From positions 1-25,916 of the forward strand of contig USOM01000001.1 of NCBI GenBank assembly GCA_900556345.1: DNA of 25,916 nt, in the 5' to 3' direction. The translations under genes were made by a program, and so were the position numbers. This DNA is from an uncultured Clostridium sp. (GTDB taxonomy: Bacteria > Bacillota > Clostridia > TANB77 > CAG-508). The notes below the pieces were generated by a model. It was not told where the DNA came from and searched no databases. It was given only the letters and a program-made list of their open reading frames with translations. The first letter of the stretch is position 1. Each line of letters starts with the position of its first letter. Positions 1-7,176 of this stretch are shown piece by piece.

Positions 1-2
1 AA

Positions 3-800
3 ATTTACAGTGAAGTTCATAAAGAACCAAAAGATGCATCATTTGAGCCTGAAACACATACAATAACATCAGCTGAAAATGGAATAGATTTTAATGTTGA
101 AAACGCAAAAAAAATACTTGAAACATCAGATAATGAATGCACAATTCCTTTAACAGTATTAAAACCAAATGTTACAAATAATATGATTGGATCAGAAGCA
201 TTTCCAGATTTACTTGCATCTTATTCAACCAAATATGTTGCATCAAATAAAAATAGAACAACAAATCTTAAACTTGCAGCTGGAAAAATAGATGGAACTG
301 TATTATTACCAGGAGAAGTTTTCTCTTATAACAATGTAGTTGGAGAAAGAACAATTTCAGCAGGTTATAAAGATGCTGCAATATACTTAAATGGTCAAGT
401 GGTTGATGGTTTAGGTGGTGGAATTTGCCAAATATCTACAACTTTATTTAATGCTGTACTATTTTCTAACCTAGAAATTGTAGAACTCTATAATCATCAA
501 TTTGTTCCATCTTATGCAACTGCAGGGCGTGATGCAACTGTTGTTTATGGAGTTAAAGATTTTAAATTTAAAAACTCTAGAAATTATGCTATAAAAATTA
601 ATTGTTCTGTTGCAAATGGTGTTGCATCTTTCCAAATTTGGGGATTTAAACAAGAACCCGAATATGAAGTCAGTGTTTCTGCAAATGTAACAAGCCGTAC
701 TTCTTCTTATATTAAGTCTGCTACATATAGGACTTTGAAACTTAATGGAGAAGTTGTTAAAACTGAAAAAATTTCAAATTATACTTATAAAGTTCATTAA
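3..800 (+). CDS. VanW-family protein, 3' part (start lies outside the window)
   Basis: The frame is open from the window edge, so the ATG at 183 is internal and the gene begins further left; 265 codons are visible. The C-terminal part is a VanW domain, with the hallmark stretch LPGEVFSYNNVVG followed by GGGICQISTTLFNA. It ends in a beta-rich tail with IWGF. VanW domains occur in cell-surface proteins of Firmicutes, often beside G5 or peptidoglycan-binding domains, and take their name from vancomycin-resistance clusters. The biochemical role is not established and nothing here indicates resistance. The gene ends before the bidirectional terminator at 891-926, which would also stop its transcript. 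The family call is firm; the N-terminal architecture is unknown. Confidence 0.85.
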   Translation: MYSEVHKEPKDASFEPETHTITSAENGIDFNVENAKKILETSDNECTIPLTVLKPNVTNNMIGSEAFPDLLASYSTKYVASNKNRTTNLKLAAGKIDGTVLLPGEVFSYNNVVGERTISAGYKDAAIYLNGQVVDGLGGGICQISTTLFNAVLFSNLEIVELYNHQFVPSYATAGRDATVVYGVKDFKFKNSRNYAIKINCSVANGVASFQIWGFKQEPEYEVSVSANVTSRTSSYIKSATYRTLKLNGEVVKTEKISNYTYKVH

Positions 801-818
801 AAGCATATTTTAAAAAAT

Positions 819-847
819 TTGACATATAATAAAATATGTGCTATTAT
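819..847 (+). promoter_or_regulatory. Promoter for a short antisense RNA
   Basis: TTGACA (819-824), a 17-base spacer, and TATTAT (842-847). Transcription would start near 854 and meet the strong hairpin terminator at 891-926 after about 70 bases. There is no ribosome binding site or open frame in that stretch, so the product should be an untranslated RNA. Confidence 0.6.
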
Positions 848-868
848 AATTACAACAACGTTGAAAAA

Positions 869-889
869 GGAAATCAATCAAGACAAAAT
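869..889 (+). repeat. Direct repeat, copy 1 (in the antisense RNA)
   Basis: It shares GGAAATCNNTCAARACAAA with copy 2 at 992-1012; 17 of 21 positions are identical. It lies in the predicted antitoxin RNA and gives it complementarity to the toxin initiation region. Confidence 0.7.
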
Positions 890-890
890 A

Positions 891-926
891 AAAAAGACTA
901 GGTAACGAGCATAACCTAGTCTTTTT
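891..926. terminator. Bidirectional intrinsic terminator shared by toxin and antitoxin RNAs
   Basis: A 13-base arm, AAAAAGACTAGGT, pairs with ACCTAGTCTTTTT around a 10-base loop. There is a T run on the 3' side in both directions, so it works for the plus-strand RNA (and vanW) and for the minus-strand toxin message. Confidence 0.85.
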
Positions 927-932
927 TGTGTG

Positions 933-1004
933 CTATTCTTCAAATAATATTTTTACAATTAAGTAAAGTATTACAAGTTTAAATAGCCTTAGGAAATCTT
1001 TCAA
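933..1004 (-). CDS. Fst-like small hydrophobic toxin peptide (23 aa)
   Basis: The TTG start lies 6 bases from a strong GGAGGT site (1011-1016), and the stop is just before the shared terminator. The peptide begins MKDFLRLFKLVILYL, continues hydrophobic, and ends in Glu-Glu: a charged start, one membrane-spanning helix and an acidic tail. Fst-family toxins also begin MKD and consist of one short membrane helix with a charged tail; in excess they damage the cell membrane. The gene has its own consensus promoter (1047-1075), a 5' stem-loop, and a convergent antisense RNA with a matching repeat. The peptide alone would be weak evidence; the call rests mainly on this architecture. It could also be a small membrane peptide unrelated to Fst. 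Confidence 0.6.
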   Translation of the reverse strand: MKDFLRLFKLVILYLIVKILFEE

Positions 1005-1012
1005 AACAAAAC
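992..1012 (+). repeat. Direct repeat, copy 2 (opposite the toxin start region)
   Basis: This is the second copy of the 21-base repeat at 869-889. On the minus strand it covers the toxin start codon and the edge of its Shine-Dalgarno site. Pairing by the antisense RNA here would block translation initiation. Confidence 0.7.
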
Positions 1013-1040
1013 CTCCTTCCTGCCTCTTAGCAAGTCGGCA
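1005..1040 (-). promoter_or_regulatory. Toxin mRNA leader: 5' stem-loop and Shine-Dalgarno
   Basis: At the predicted 5' end of the toxin message (1021-1040), TGCC pairs with GGCA and an inner CTT with AAG around a 3-base loop. GGAAGGAGG follows directly. A stable 5' stem next to the Shine-Dalgarno is also a feature of Fst RNA I, where it delays translation and stabilises the RNA. The structure was read by eye; no energy was calculated. Confidence 0.5.
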
Positions 1041-1046
1041 CCAACT

Positions 1047-1075
1047 ACTATAAAATATTTATATGATTTTGTCAA
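1047..1075 (-). promoter_or_regulatory. Promoter of the toxin message
   Basis: On the minus strand: TTGACA (1070-1075), a 17-base spacer, and TATAGT (1047-1052). The start of transcription is expected near 1040. Confidence 0.7.
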
Positions 1076-1095
1076 TGATTTTCCATTAATTCCAA

Positions 1096-1124
1096 TTGAC
1101 AAAATGTCGAAAATTGTATAGAAT
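1096..1124 (+). promoter_or_regulatory. Promoter of the activase/dehydratase gene
   Basis: TTGACA (1096-1101), a 17-base spacer, and TAGAAT (1119-1124). It is divergent from the toxin promoter, with about 20 bases between the two -35 boxes. It implies a very short leader before the AAAGGAG site at 1136-1142. Confidence 0.65.
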
Positions 1125-1150
1125 TAAAAGGATTTAAAGGAGTGATAAAT

Positions 1151-4100
1151 ATGGCACAAAACATATTACACGTAGGACTAGATGTAGGCTCTACAACAGT
1201 AAAAATCGTAGTAATGAACGAAAATAAAGAAACTATATATAAAGATTATAGGAGACATTTTTCAGATACAAAAAATACGGTATGTGATGTACTTAACGAA
1301 TTAAATGAAAAATATCCAAATAGTAAATTTACACTTGCCTTAACAGGTTCTGGTGCAATGTCTGCAGCAAAATTTTTAGGTGTAAGTTTTATACAAGAAG
1401 TTGTATCTTGTAAAAGAGCAGTAGAAAAATATATCCCTCAAACAGATGTAGTTATAGAACTTGGTGGAGAAGATGCAAAAATAATTTATTTTGATAAATC
1501 AATTGAACAAAGAATGAATGGTACATGTGCTGGTGGAACTGGCGCTTTTATTGACCAAATGGCATCTCTACTTCATACAGATACTGCAGGATTAAATGAA
1601 CTTGCAAAAAATCATAAAACAATTTATCCAATTGCATCAAGATGTGGTGTTTTTGCAAAAACAGATGTACAACCTTTAATAAATGAAGGAGCCGCAAAAG
1701 AAGATATTTCGGCGTCAATTTTCCAAGCAGTTGTTAATCAAACAATTTCGGGTCTTGCTTGTGGTAGACCAATTAGAGGAAAAGTTGCATTTTTAGGTGG
1801 ACCTCTTACATATCTTTCAGAATTAAGAAATAGATTTATAGAAACTTTGAAATTAAAAGATGACGAGATAATAATACCTAAAGAAGCTCATCTTCTAGTA
1901 GCTACAGGTGCAGCTCTTGATTCCCTAGATGAAGAACCTTTTTCTAATGAGGAATTAGCAACTAAAATTGAAAATTTAAAAATATCTAAAGATACTACAA
2001 CAAGCCCAATTGAGCCATTATTTAAAGATTACAATGAATATGAGGAATTTAGAAAAAGACATTCTAAAGCTTCTGTTCAAAAAGCTAAACTTCAAGATTA
2101 CAAGGGAGATTGTTTTATAGGAATTGATGCTGGTTCAACAACAACCAAAATTGTTTTAATAGATAACAAAGGAAAATTACTTTATTCATTATACGGAAAC
2201 AATGAAGGAAATCCTTTACAAAGCGTTATAAAGATGTTAGATAGTTTATATGAGGTCCTTCCTAAAACAGCCAAACTTAGATTTAGTGGTGTTACAGGAT
2301 ATGGAGAAAAACTAATTCAAACAGCTTTAAATGTTGACATTGGCGAAATTGAAACAATAGCACATTTTACAGCTGCTAAACAATTTGAACCAGATGTTAC
2401 AAGTATAGTAGACATCGGCGGTCAAGATATGAAATATATACGTCTTAAAAATGGTGCAATAGATAGCATAATGCTTAATGAAGCTTGTTCATCAGGATGT
2501 GGTTCATTTATAGAAACTTTTGCCAAAAGCTTAAATCTAGAAATTTCAGAATTTGTAAAACAAGCAATCGAAGCTAAAAGACCAGTAGACTTAGGCTCTA
2601 GATGTACCGTATTTATGAACTCTAAGATAAAGCAAGCACAAAAAGAAGGATATTCTGTTGGAGATATTTCAAGTGGTCTTTCATATTCTGTAATTAAAAA
2701 TGCTTTGCAAAAAGTTATGAAAATAAGAGATTTTAATACCTTAGGAGACAAAATAGTAGTACAAGGTGGAACATTTTATAATGATGCCGTTCTTCGTGCA
2801 TTTGAGAAAATTGTTGGTAAAAATGTTATAAGACCAGATATAGCAGGCCTTATGGGTGCTTATGGAATGGCCTTAATTGCCAAAGAGCAATATGAAACAA
2901 ACCTTGATATGGAATATTATTCTACTATATTAAAACAAGATGAATTAGATAAATTAGACATAAAAATAAATCATACAAGATGTAATGGATGTGAGAACCA
3001 CTGTAAACTTACAGTAAATATATTTAGTAATGGAAAGCGCTACATCTCAGGAAACCGTTGTGAAAAAGGTGCTGGAAAAACAGAAAATCATAAAAATTTA
3101 CCAAACTTAGTTAAATACAAATATGAAAGAATATTTGATTATAAACCAATAGAAGAACAATATGCAACTCGTGGAACTATTGGTATCCCTAGGGTTTTAA
3201 ATATGTATGAAGATTATCCCTTCTGGTTTACATTTTTGACTAACTTAGGATTTAGGGTAATTATATCAGATAAAAGTACTCGTAAAACTTATGAGGATGG
3301 GATGGAATCTATGCCATCAGAATCAGTATGTTATCCTGCGAAATTATCACATGGTCATATTGAAAATTTATTGCAAAAAGGAATTAAAACAATATTTTAT
3401 CCTTGTATGCCATTTTCAAGAAAAGAATATGAAAAGGCTGATAATAAATACAACTGCCCTATTGTAATTTCATATTCAGAGGTTTTAAAAAATAATGTTG
3501 AAGGATTAAACAATCCTGAAATAAAATTCATTAATCCATTTTTACCATTTGATACACCAAATTTAGTAAAGAAAATTTTAGAATTAGATGAATTTAAGGA
3601 ATATAAATTTACAAAACAAGAATTGATAGACTCTGCTGAAAAAGCACAAGCAGAATATCATAAATGTAAAAAAGATATTCAAGATAAAGGTATTGAAACC
3701 GTACGTTACCTAGAAGAAAATAACTTAAAAGGAATTGTTTTAGCTGGTAGACCTTATCATATAGACCCAGAAATAAACCACGGAATTGATACATTAATTA
3801 CATCTCTTGGACTTGCAGTTTTAACAGAGGACAGTATTTCAAATCAAACTCAGGCTACAAGACCAATAAGAGTTGTAGACCAATGGATGTTCCATTCAAG
3901 ATTATATGCAGCAGCAGACTTTGTTGGAAAACATGATAACTTAGAGCTCGTACAATTAAATTCCTTTGGATGCGGAGTTGATGCAGTAACTACTGACCAA
4001 GTTGAAGAAATTTTAAGAAGTTTTGGAAAAATGTACACATTAATAAAAATTGATGAAGTAAACAATTTAGGAGCCGTAAAAATACGTATCCGTTCGCTTC

Positions 4101-5401
4101 TTGCAAGTATGAATAAACGTGCAAAAGAAAAATTAGAAGGAAATTATGCAATTAATAAAAAAGTATTTACAAAAGACATGAGAAAAGATTACACCATACT
4201 AATTCCAATGATGATACCAATTCATTTTGAATTATTAGAACCTGCAGTAAATTCTTGTGGATATAACATGGTTCTTTTAAGAGAATGTACTCAGCATACA
4301 GTTGAAACTGGTTTAAAATATGTAAATAATGATGCATGTTACCCATCAATATTAGTTACTGGCCAAATGATAGAAGCATTAGAATCTGGAAAATATGATG
4401 TAAATAAAACAGCACTTATAATGTCACAAACAGGTGGAGGTTGTCGTGCTACAAACTATATAGGATTTATCCGCAAAGCCCTACGCGATGCAGGATTTGA
4501 GCAAGTCCCTGTAATATCATTAAATGTTGTTGGTATGGAAAAAATGCCTGGATTTAAGCTTACTCCAAAGATGATGGACAAAATGATTAAAGCCATACTT
4601 TTAGGAGATTTATTACAAAAAATGCTTCACAAAAATAGAGCTTATGAAATAAATAAAGGCGACACTGATAAAGTATTTGATAAATGGATGGAAAAATCTA
4701 AAAAACTTGTTACAAAATGTACAAATTCGGAATTTAAACAAGCAATTTATGATATGGTAGATGATTTTGAAAAAATTGAAGTTGATATGACAAATGTTAA
4801 GCCTAAAGTTGGAATTGTTGGAGAAGTATTAATAAAATACCATCCTTTTGGAAATAACTATGTTGCAGACCTACTTGAAAAAGAAGGTGCAGAAGTTGTT
4901 TTGCCAGATTTTATGGGATTTGTTAAATTTATGGCAACACATAAAATCACATTTAATCAATTATTAAATAGCAATAAAATATCTGCAACTGTAAGCAAAA
5001 TCGCTTTAAAATTAATTAATCTTATGGAAAAAGATACAAAAATGGCTTTAGAAAAATCAAATAAAAATTATTTACCAACTTGTGATATTTACCACTTAGA
5101 AGACAAAGTTAAGGATATTTTATCTATTGGAAATCAAACAGGCGAAGGATGGTTCTTAACTGCTGAAATGGTAGAATATATTGAAAACGATATACCAAAT
5201 ATTGTTTGTGTTCAACCTTTTGCTTGCCTTCCAAATCACGTTGTTGGAAAAGGTGTTATTAAAACTATTAGAAGTAAATACCCTATGGCAAATATAACTC
5301 CTGTTGATTATGACCCAGGTGCAAGTGAAACGAACCAAGCTAATAGAATTAAGCTTATGATGGCTGTAGCTAAGGATAATTTAAAAAATTCTAAAAATTA
5401 A
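1151..5401 (+). CDS. 2-hydroxyacyl-CoA dehydratase activase fused to dehydratase-like domains
   Basis: This very long protein (1416 aa) belongs to the BadF/BadG/BcrA/BcrD/HgdC ATPase superfamily. It has two tandem activase domains. The first has DVGSTT near residue 11 and iron-sulfur cysteines in NGTCAGGTGAF (Cys126) and RCGVFAK (Cys165). The second has DAGSTTTK near 325 and cysteines near 445 (ACSSGCGSF) and 485 (SRCTVF). A Cys-rich stretch at about 611-640 (CNGCENHC, then RCEKG) follows, then regions resembling DUF2229 and HgdB. Activases of this class use ATP to push an electron from a [4Fe-4S] cluster into a radical-forming dehydratase; the substrate of these giant fusions is not known. 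The ATG at 1151 is preferred over the GTG at 1142 because AAAGGAG overlaps the GTG and sits 8 bases before the ATG. It has its own promoter and looks monocistronic or joined to the J-domain gene. Confidence 0.9.
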   Translation: MAQNILHVGLDVGSTTVKIVVMNENKETIYKDYRRHFSDTKNTVCDVLNELNEKYPNSKFTLALTGSGAMSAAKFLGVSFIQEVVSCKRAVEKYIPQTDVVIELGGEDAKIIYFDKSIEQRMNGTCAGGTGAFIDQMASLLHTDTAGLNELAKNHKTIYPIASRCGVFAKTDVQPLINEGAAKEDISASIFQAVVNQTISGLACGRPIRGKVAFLGGPLTYLSELRNRFIETLKLKDDEIIIPKEAHLLVATGAALDSLDEEPFSNEELATKIENLKISKDTTTSPIEPLFKDYNEYEEFRKRHSKASVQKAKLQDYKGDCFIGIDAGSTTTKIVLIDNKGKLLYSLYGNNEGNPLQSVIKMLDSLYEVLPKTAKLRFSGVTGYGEKLIQTALNVDIGEIETIAHFTAAKQFEPDVTSIVDIGGQDMKYIRLKNGAIDSIMLNEACSSGCGSFIETFAKSLNLEISEFVKQAIEAKRPVDLGSRCTVFMNSKIKQAQKEGYSVGDISSGLSYSVIKNALQKVMKIRDFNTLGDKIVVQGGTFYNDAVLRAFEKIVGKNVIRPDIAGLMGAYGMALIAKEQYETNLDMEYYSTILKQDELDKLDIKINHTRCNGCENHCKLTVNIFSNGKRYISGNRCEKGAGKTENHKNLPNLVKYKYERIFDYKPIEEQYATRGTIGIPRVLNMYEDYPFWFTFLTNLGFRVIISDKSTRKTYEDGMESMPSESVCYPAKLSHGHIENLLQKGIKTIFYPCMPFSRKEYEKADNKYNCPIVISYSEVLKNNVEGLNNPEIKFINPFLPFDTPNLVKKILELDEFKEYKFTKQELIDSAEKAQAEYHKCKKDIQDKGIETVRYLEENNLKGIVLAGRPYHIDPEINHGIDTLITSLGLAVLTEDSISNQTQATRPIRVVDQWMFHSRLYAAADFVGKHDNLELVQLNSFGCGVDAVTTDQVEEILRSFGKMYTLIKIDEVNNLGAVKIRIRSLLASMNKRAKEKLEGNYAINKKVFTKDMRKDYTILIPMMIPIHFELLEPAVNSCGYNMVLLRECTQHTVETGLKYVNNDACYPSILVTGQMIEALESGKYDVNKTALIMSQTGGGCRATNYIGFIRKALRDAGFEQVPVISLNVVGMEKMPGFKLTPKMMDKMIKAILLGDLLQKMLHKNRAYEINKGDTDKVFDKWMEKSKKLVTKCTNSEFKQAIYDMVDDFEKIEVDMTNVKPKVGIVGEVLIKYHPFGNNYVADLLEKEGAEVVLPDFMGFVKFMATHKITFNQLLNSNKISATVSKIALKLINLMEKDTKMALEKSNKNYLPTCDIYHLEDKVKDILSIGNQTGEGWFLTAEMVEYIENDIPNIVCVQPFACLPNHVVGKGVIKTIRSKYPMANITPVDYDPGASETNQANRIKLMMAVAKDNLKNSKN

Positions 5402-5405
5402 CATT

Positions 5406-5442
5406 ATAAAGGTTTTCAAGTTAATTGCTAGAAAACCTTTAT
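5406..5442 (+). other. Hairpin between the activase and the J-domain gene
   Basis: ATAAAGGTTTTC pairs perfectly with GAAAACCTTTAT around a 13-base loop. No T run follows, so it is not a classic terminator. It may partly stop or process the upstream message, or protect its 3' end. The Shine-Dalgarno of the next gene lies about 10 bases downstream. Confidence 0.5.
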
Positions 5443-5465
5443 GCCGTATATAAAAGGAGAAATTG

Positions 5466-6206
5466 ATGAAAAATTATTATGAATTATTAGAAGTTTCTGA
5501 AAAGGCTTCACCAGAAGTTATTAAAAAGGCTTATATTACTTTGGTTAAAAAATATCATCCAGATTTACAACCAGATGATGAGAAAAAATCTGCCGAAGAT
5601 AAAATTAAGGAAATTAATGAGGCTTATGAGGTTTTGTCTGATAAAGCGAAAAAAGAGAGTTATGATAGAAAACTTCAAATGCAAAGAGTTAAAGAAGAAC
5701 ATTATAATACTTCTTCAAATAGTCAAAATACTTCAAATAATACATATAAAAATACAAATAGAACTCCAAACTCAAATAATAAAAAAAATAATTATTCAAA
5801 ACCTCACCCACAAAAAAGAGTTATTCATAAACCTACTATGAATGAAAATTTTGATGATTTTAGCGATTTTAATAATTTTCAAAATGATTATAACAACATT
5901 ATGAACGAAGTCTATAATAATGCCTATAATGAAGCTTACAATAACGCTTATAATCAAGCTTATATTAATAATTTAAAAAATATGGGATATGAAATTCGAT
6001 ATGAAAGACCTTTTAAAGAAAAACTAAAAATTGCATTTGCTTCATTTTGTGGAATTTTACTTGTTATTTTTATTGGTTTTATTTTATGGCATATACCTTT
6101 TATAAAAAATTATTTTATTAATTTGTATAATGATAATGTTATCTTTAAAATTATAGTTGATTTAATATCTAATATTATAGAAAGTTTTTTAGCTTTGTTC
6201 AAATAA
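5466..6206 (+). CDS. Membrane-anchored J-domain (DnaJ-like) protein
   Basis: Residues 1-70 form a J-domain: NYYELLEVSEKA, then the essential HPD in KKYHPDLQP, and AYEVLSDKAKK. J-domains bind and stimulate Hsp70 (DnaK). There is no G/F-rich, zinc-finger or DnaJ C-terminal substrate domain, so this is not DnaJ itself. Instead there is an Asn-rich linker, a short repeat of Tyr-Asn-X-Ala units at about 138-160, and a membrane helix at about 192-215 with a second hydrophobic stretch at the C-terminus. It probably recruits DnaK to a membrane-associated client that is not identifiable here. The ATG at 5466 is chosen over the TTG at 5463 because AGGAG sits 6 bases before it. It ends at a strong terminator. 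Confidence 0.8.
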   Translation: MKNYYELLEVSEKASPEVIKKAYITLVKKYHPDLQPDDEKKSAEDKIKEINEAYEVLSDKAKKESYDRKLQMQRVKEEHYNTSSNSQNTSNNTYKNTNRTPNSNNKKNNYSKPHPQKRVIHKPTMNENFDDFSDFNNFQNDYNNIMNEVYNNAYNEAYNNAYNQAYINNLKNMGYEIRYERPFKEKLKIAFASFCGILLVIFIGFILWHIPFIKNYFINLYNDNVIFKIIVDLISNIIESFLALFK

Positions 6207-6251
6207 AAAAAATCAGAGGAGTTCGAAAAAACGAAACTCCTCTGATTTTTT
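6205..6251. terminator. Bidirectional intrinsic terminator
   Basis: AAAAAATCAGAGGAGTT pairs with AACTCCTCTGATTTTTT, with a short A-rich loop between and A/T runs on both flanks. It ends the J-domain message on the plus strand and the small membrane protein message (and any read-through from the secretion operon) on the minus strand. Confidence 0.9.
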
Positions 6252-6426
6252 ACCACTGAACAATTGCAGTGACAGCTGCAACTACAACGATAAACCAGTA
6301 CGACCGCTGTAACCAGACACAATGTTCTGGGGCAAAGAACCACTTTGCAAGTTTACCAAAGCTAATCAGTGTTACAACCACAAAAATTGCAAGCATCTCT
6401 AATAATAATGTTAATCCTGTATTCAT
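6250..6426 (-). CDS. Small membrane protein (58 aa), unknown
   Basis: ATG with an AGGAGG site 8 bases upstream; the stop overlaps the terminator. Residues 4-25 and 42-57 are hydrophobic helices, joined by a short loop containing FAPEHCVWLQ: a two-helix hairpin protein. It has its own promoter (6468-6496), so it is not simply the last gene of the secretion operon. Codon choice differs from its neighbours, with several GCC, GTC, CTG and CAG codons. It holds the only in-frame CGG outside the four frameshift sites (codon 41, CGG followed by T). Reading that CGG as a shift would end the protein 10 codons later and lose the second helix, so ordinary decoding is more likely here. No family recognised. 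Confidence 0.65.
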   Translation of the reverse strand: MNTGLTLLLEMLAIFVVVTLISFGKLAKWFFAPEHCVWLQRSYWFIVVVAAVTAIVQW

Positions 6427-6467
6427 TGTATATTCCTCCTGTTTTTCTTATTAGAAAATATATTTAT

Positions 6468-6496
6468 ATTATACCACATTTATCTTTAATTTACAA
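6468..6496 (-). promoter_or_regulatory. Promoter of the 58-aa membrane protein gene
   Basis: On the minus strand: TTGTAA (6491-6496), a 17-base spacer, then TATAAT (6468-6473) preceded by TGG. It lies just downstream of the last secretion-operon gene. Confidence 0.65.
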
Positions 6497-6502
6497 TTTT
6501 CA

Positions 6503-7159
6503 CTAAAAAACATTACTACCTTTGTCTTCAATAGCTTCAAATTGATTGTCCTCATCATAAATACTGTTTATATTCATTGCTGTTCCATCATAAGAAAATG
6601 TTTTATTATTATTATCAATATTTATAATCATATAACTATCCGTAATCGCAGATGAGCCATCATCAAATCTTAAGCTAATTATATATTTAACAACACCATT
6701 TTTTTCACCATATTTATATATTTTTTCTAGTGAATAATAATTAACGTTATCTACATTAAAAACAAATGATAAAATATTCTCTTTAGTTATTGCTCTTCTA
6801 GGCCTTATTAGGTTATCTATAAACTTTGTTGAACACATATTTAATAAATTTTGTTTTTGCTCATCATCATTATTTTTTTTTGCTATATAAATTGTATTTA
6901 TTATTTTTTCACCTATTTTTTTTACAATTCCATACTCACTGCTAGAAGTATCAATTTCCTTTAAATCATCTTCTTTATATTGTACATCATCAAAAATAGA
7001 TGTATTTTGAACTATATAATTATTATTTTTAGCTTGTTGTTCATTTTTAAAAAAATTATTCATTCCCTTTATTAGAAAATATATTCCAATAACAATAATA
7101 ACAAATGTTAATATTTTAAAATCATTTTTATTAAGCCATAGTCTAATTCTATTCCACAT
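6503..7159 (-). CDS. VirB8-like membrane-anchored T4SS protein
   Basis: 218 aa: a short cytoplasmic start, one membrane helix at about 15-32 (ILTFVIIVIGIYFLI), then an outside domain of about 180 residues. That domain has alternating helices and strands and a segment IRPRRAITKENILSFVFNVDNVNYYSLEKIY. One N-terminal helix plus a compact outer domain, at the end of a T4SS operon, suits a VirB8/TcpC-type assembly factor with an NTF2-like fold. The assignment is by architecture; no diagnostic motif exists. ATG with GGGAG upstream, 17 bases after the polytopic protein gene. Confidence 0.5.
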   Translation of the reverse strand: MWNRIRLWLNKNDFKILTFVIIVIGIYFLIKGMNNFFKNEQQAKNNNYIVQNTSIFDDVQYKEDDLKEIDTSSSEYGIVKKIGEKIINTIYIAKKNNDDEQKQNLLNMCSTKFIDNLIRPRRAITKENILSFVFNVDNVNYYSLEKIYKYGEKNGVVKYIISLRFDDGSSAITDSYMIINIDNNNKTFSYDGTAMNINSIYDEDNQFEAIEDKGSNVF

Positions 7160-7176
7160 ACTATCTAACTCCCAAA

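Larger units (their letters stand above)
854..926 (+). ncRNA. Putative antitoxin RNA of an Fst/par-like type I toxin-antitoxin locus
   Basis: A transcript of about 70 bases is predicted between the promoter at 819-847 and the terminator at 891-926. Its body carries one copy of a direct repeat (869-889). The other copy (992-1012) lies antisense to the Shine-Dalgarno and start of the convergent toxin gene. The RNA can therefore pair with the toxin message in two places: at the shared terminator stem and at the toxin start region. This is the arrangement known for RNA II of the Fst (par) systems of enterococcal plasmids. The RNA ends are inferred from the sequence alone. Confidence 0.55.

Noticed and set aside
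1142..1150. GTG at 1142 as start of the activase gene
   Set aside because: It overlaps its own Shine-Dalgarno (AAAGGAG at 1136-1142); the ATG at 1151 has proper spacing.
5406..5442. Intrinsic terminator after the activase gene
   Set aside because: The hairpin is perfect but has no T run on either side in the needed position; reported as a hairpin only.
6300..6310. A fifth CGG frameshift in the 58-aa membrane protein
   Set aside because: The next base is T, not A; the shifted frame ends after about 10 codons; the unshifted frame gives a good membrane helix and ends at the terminator.
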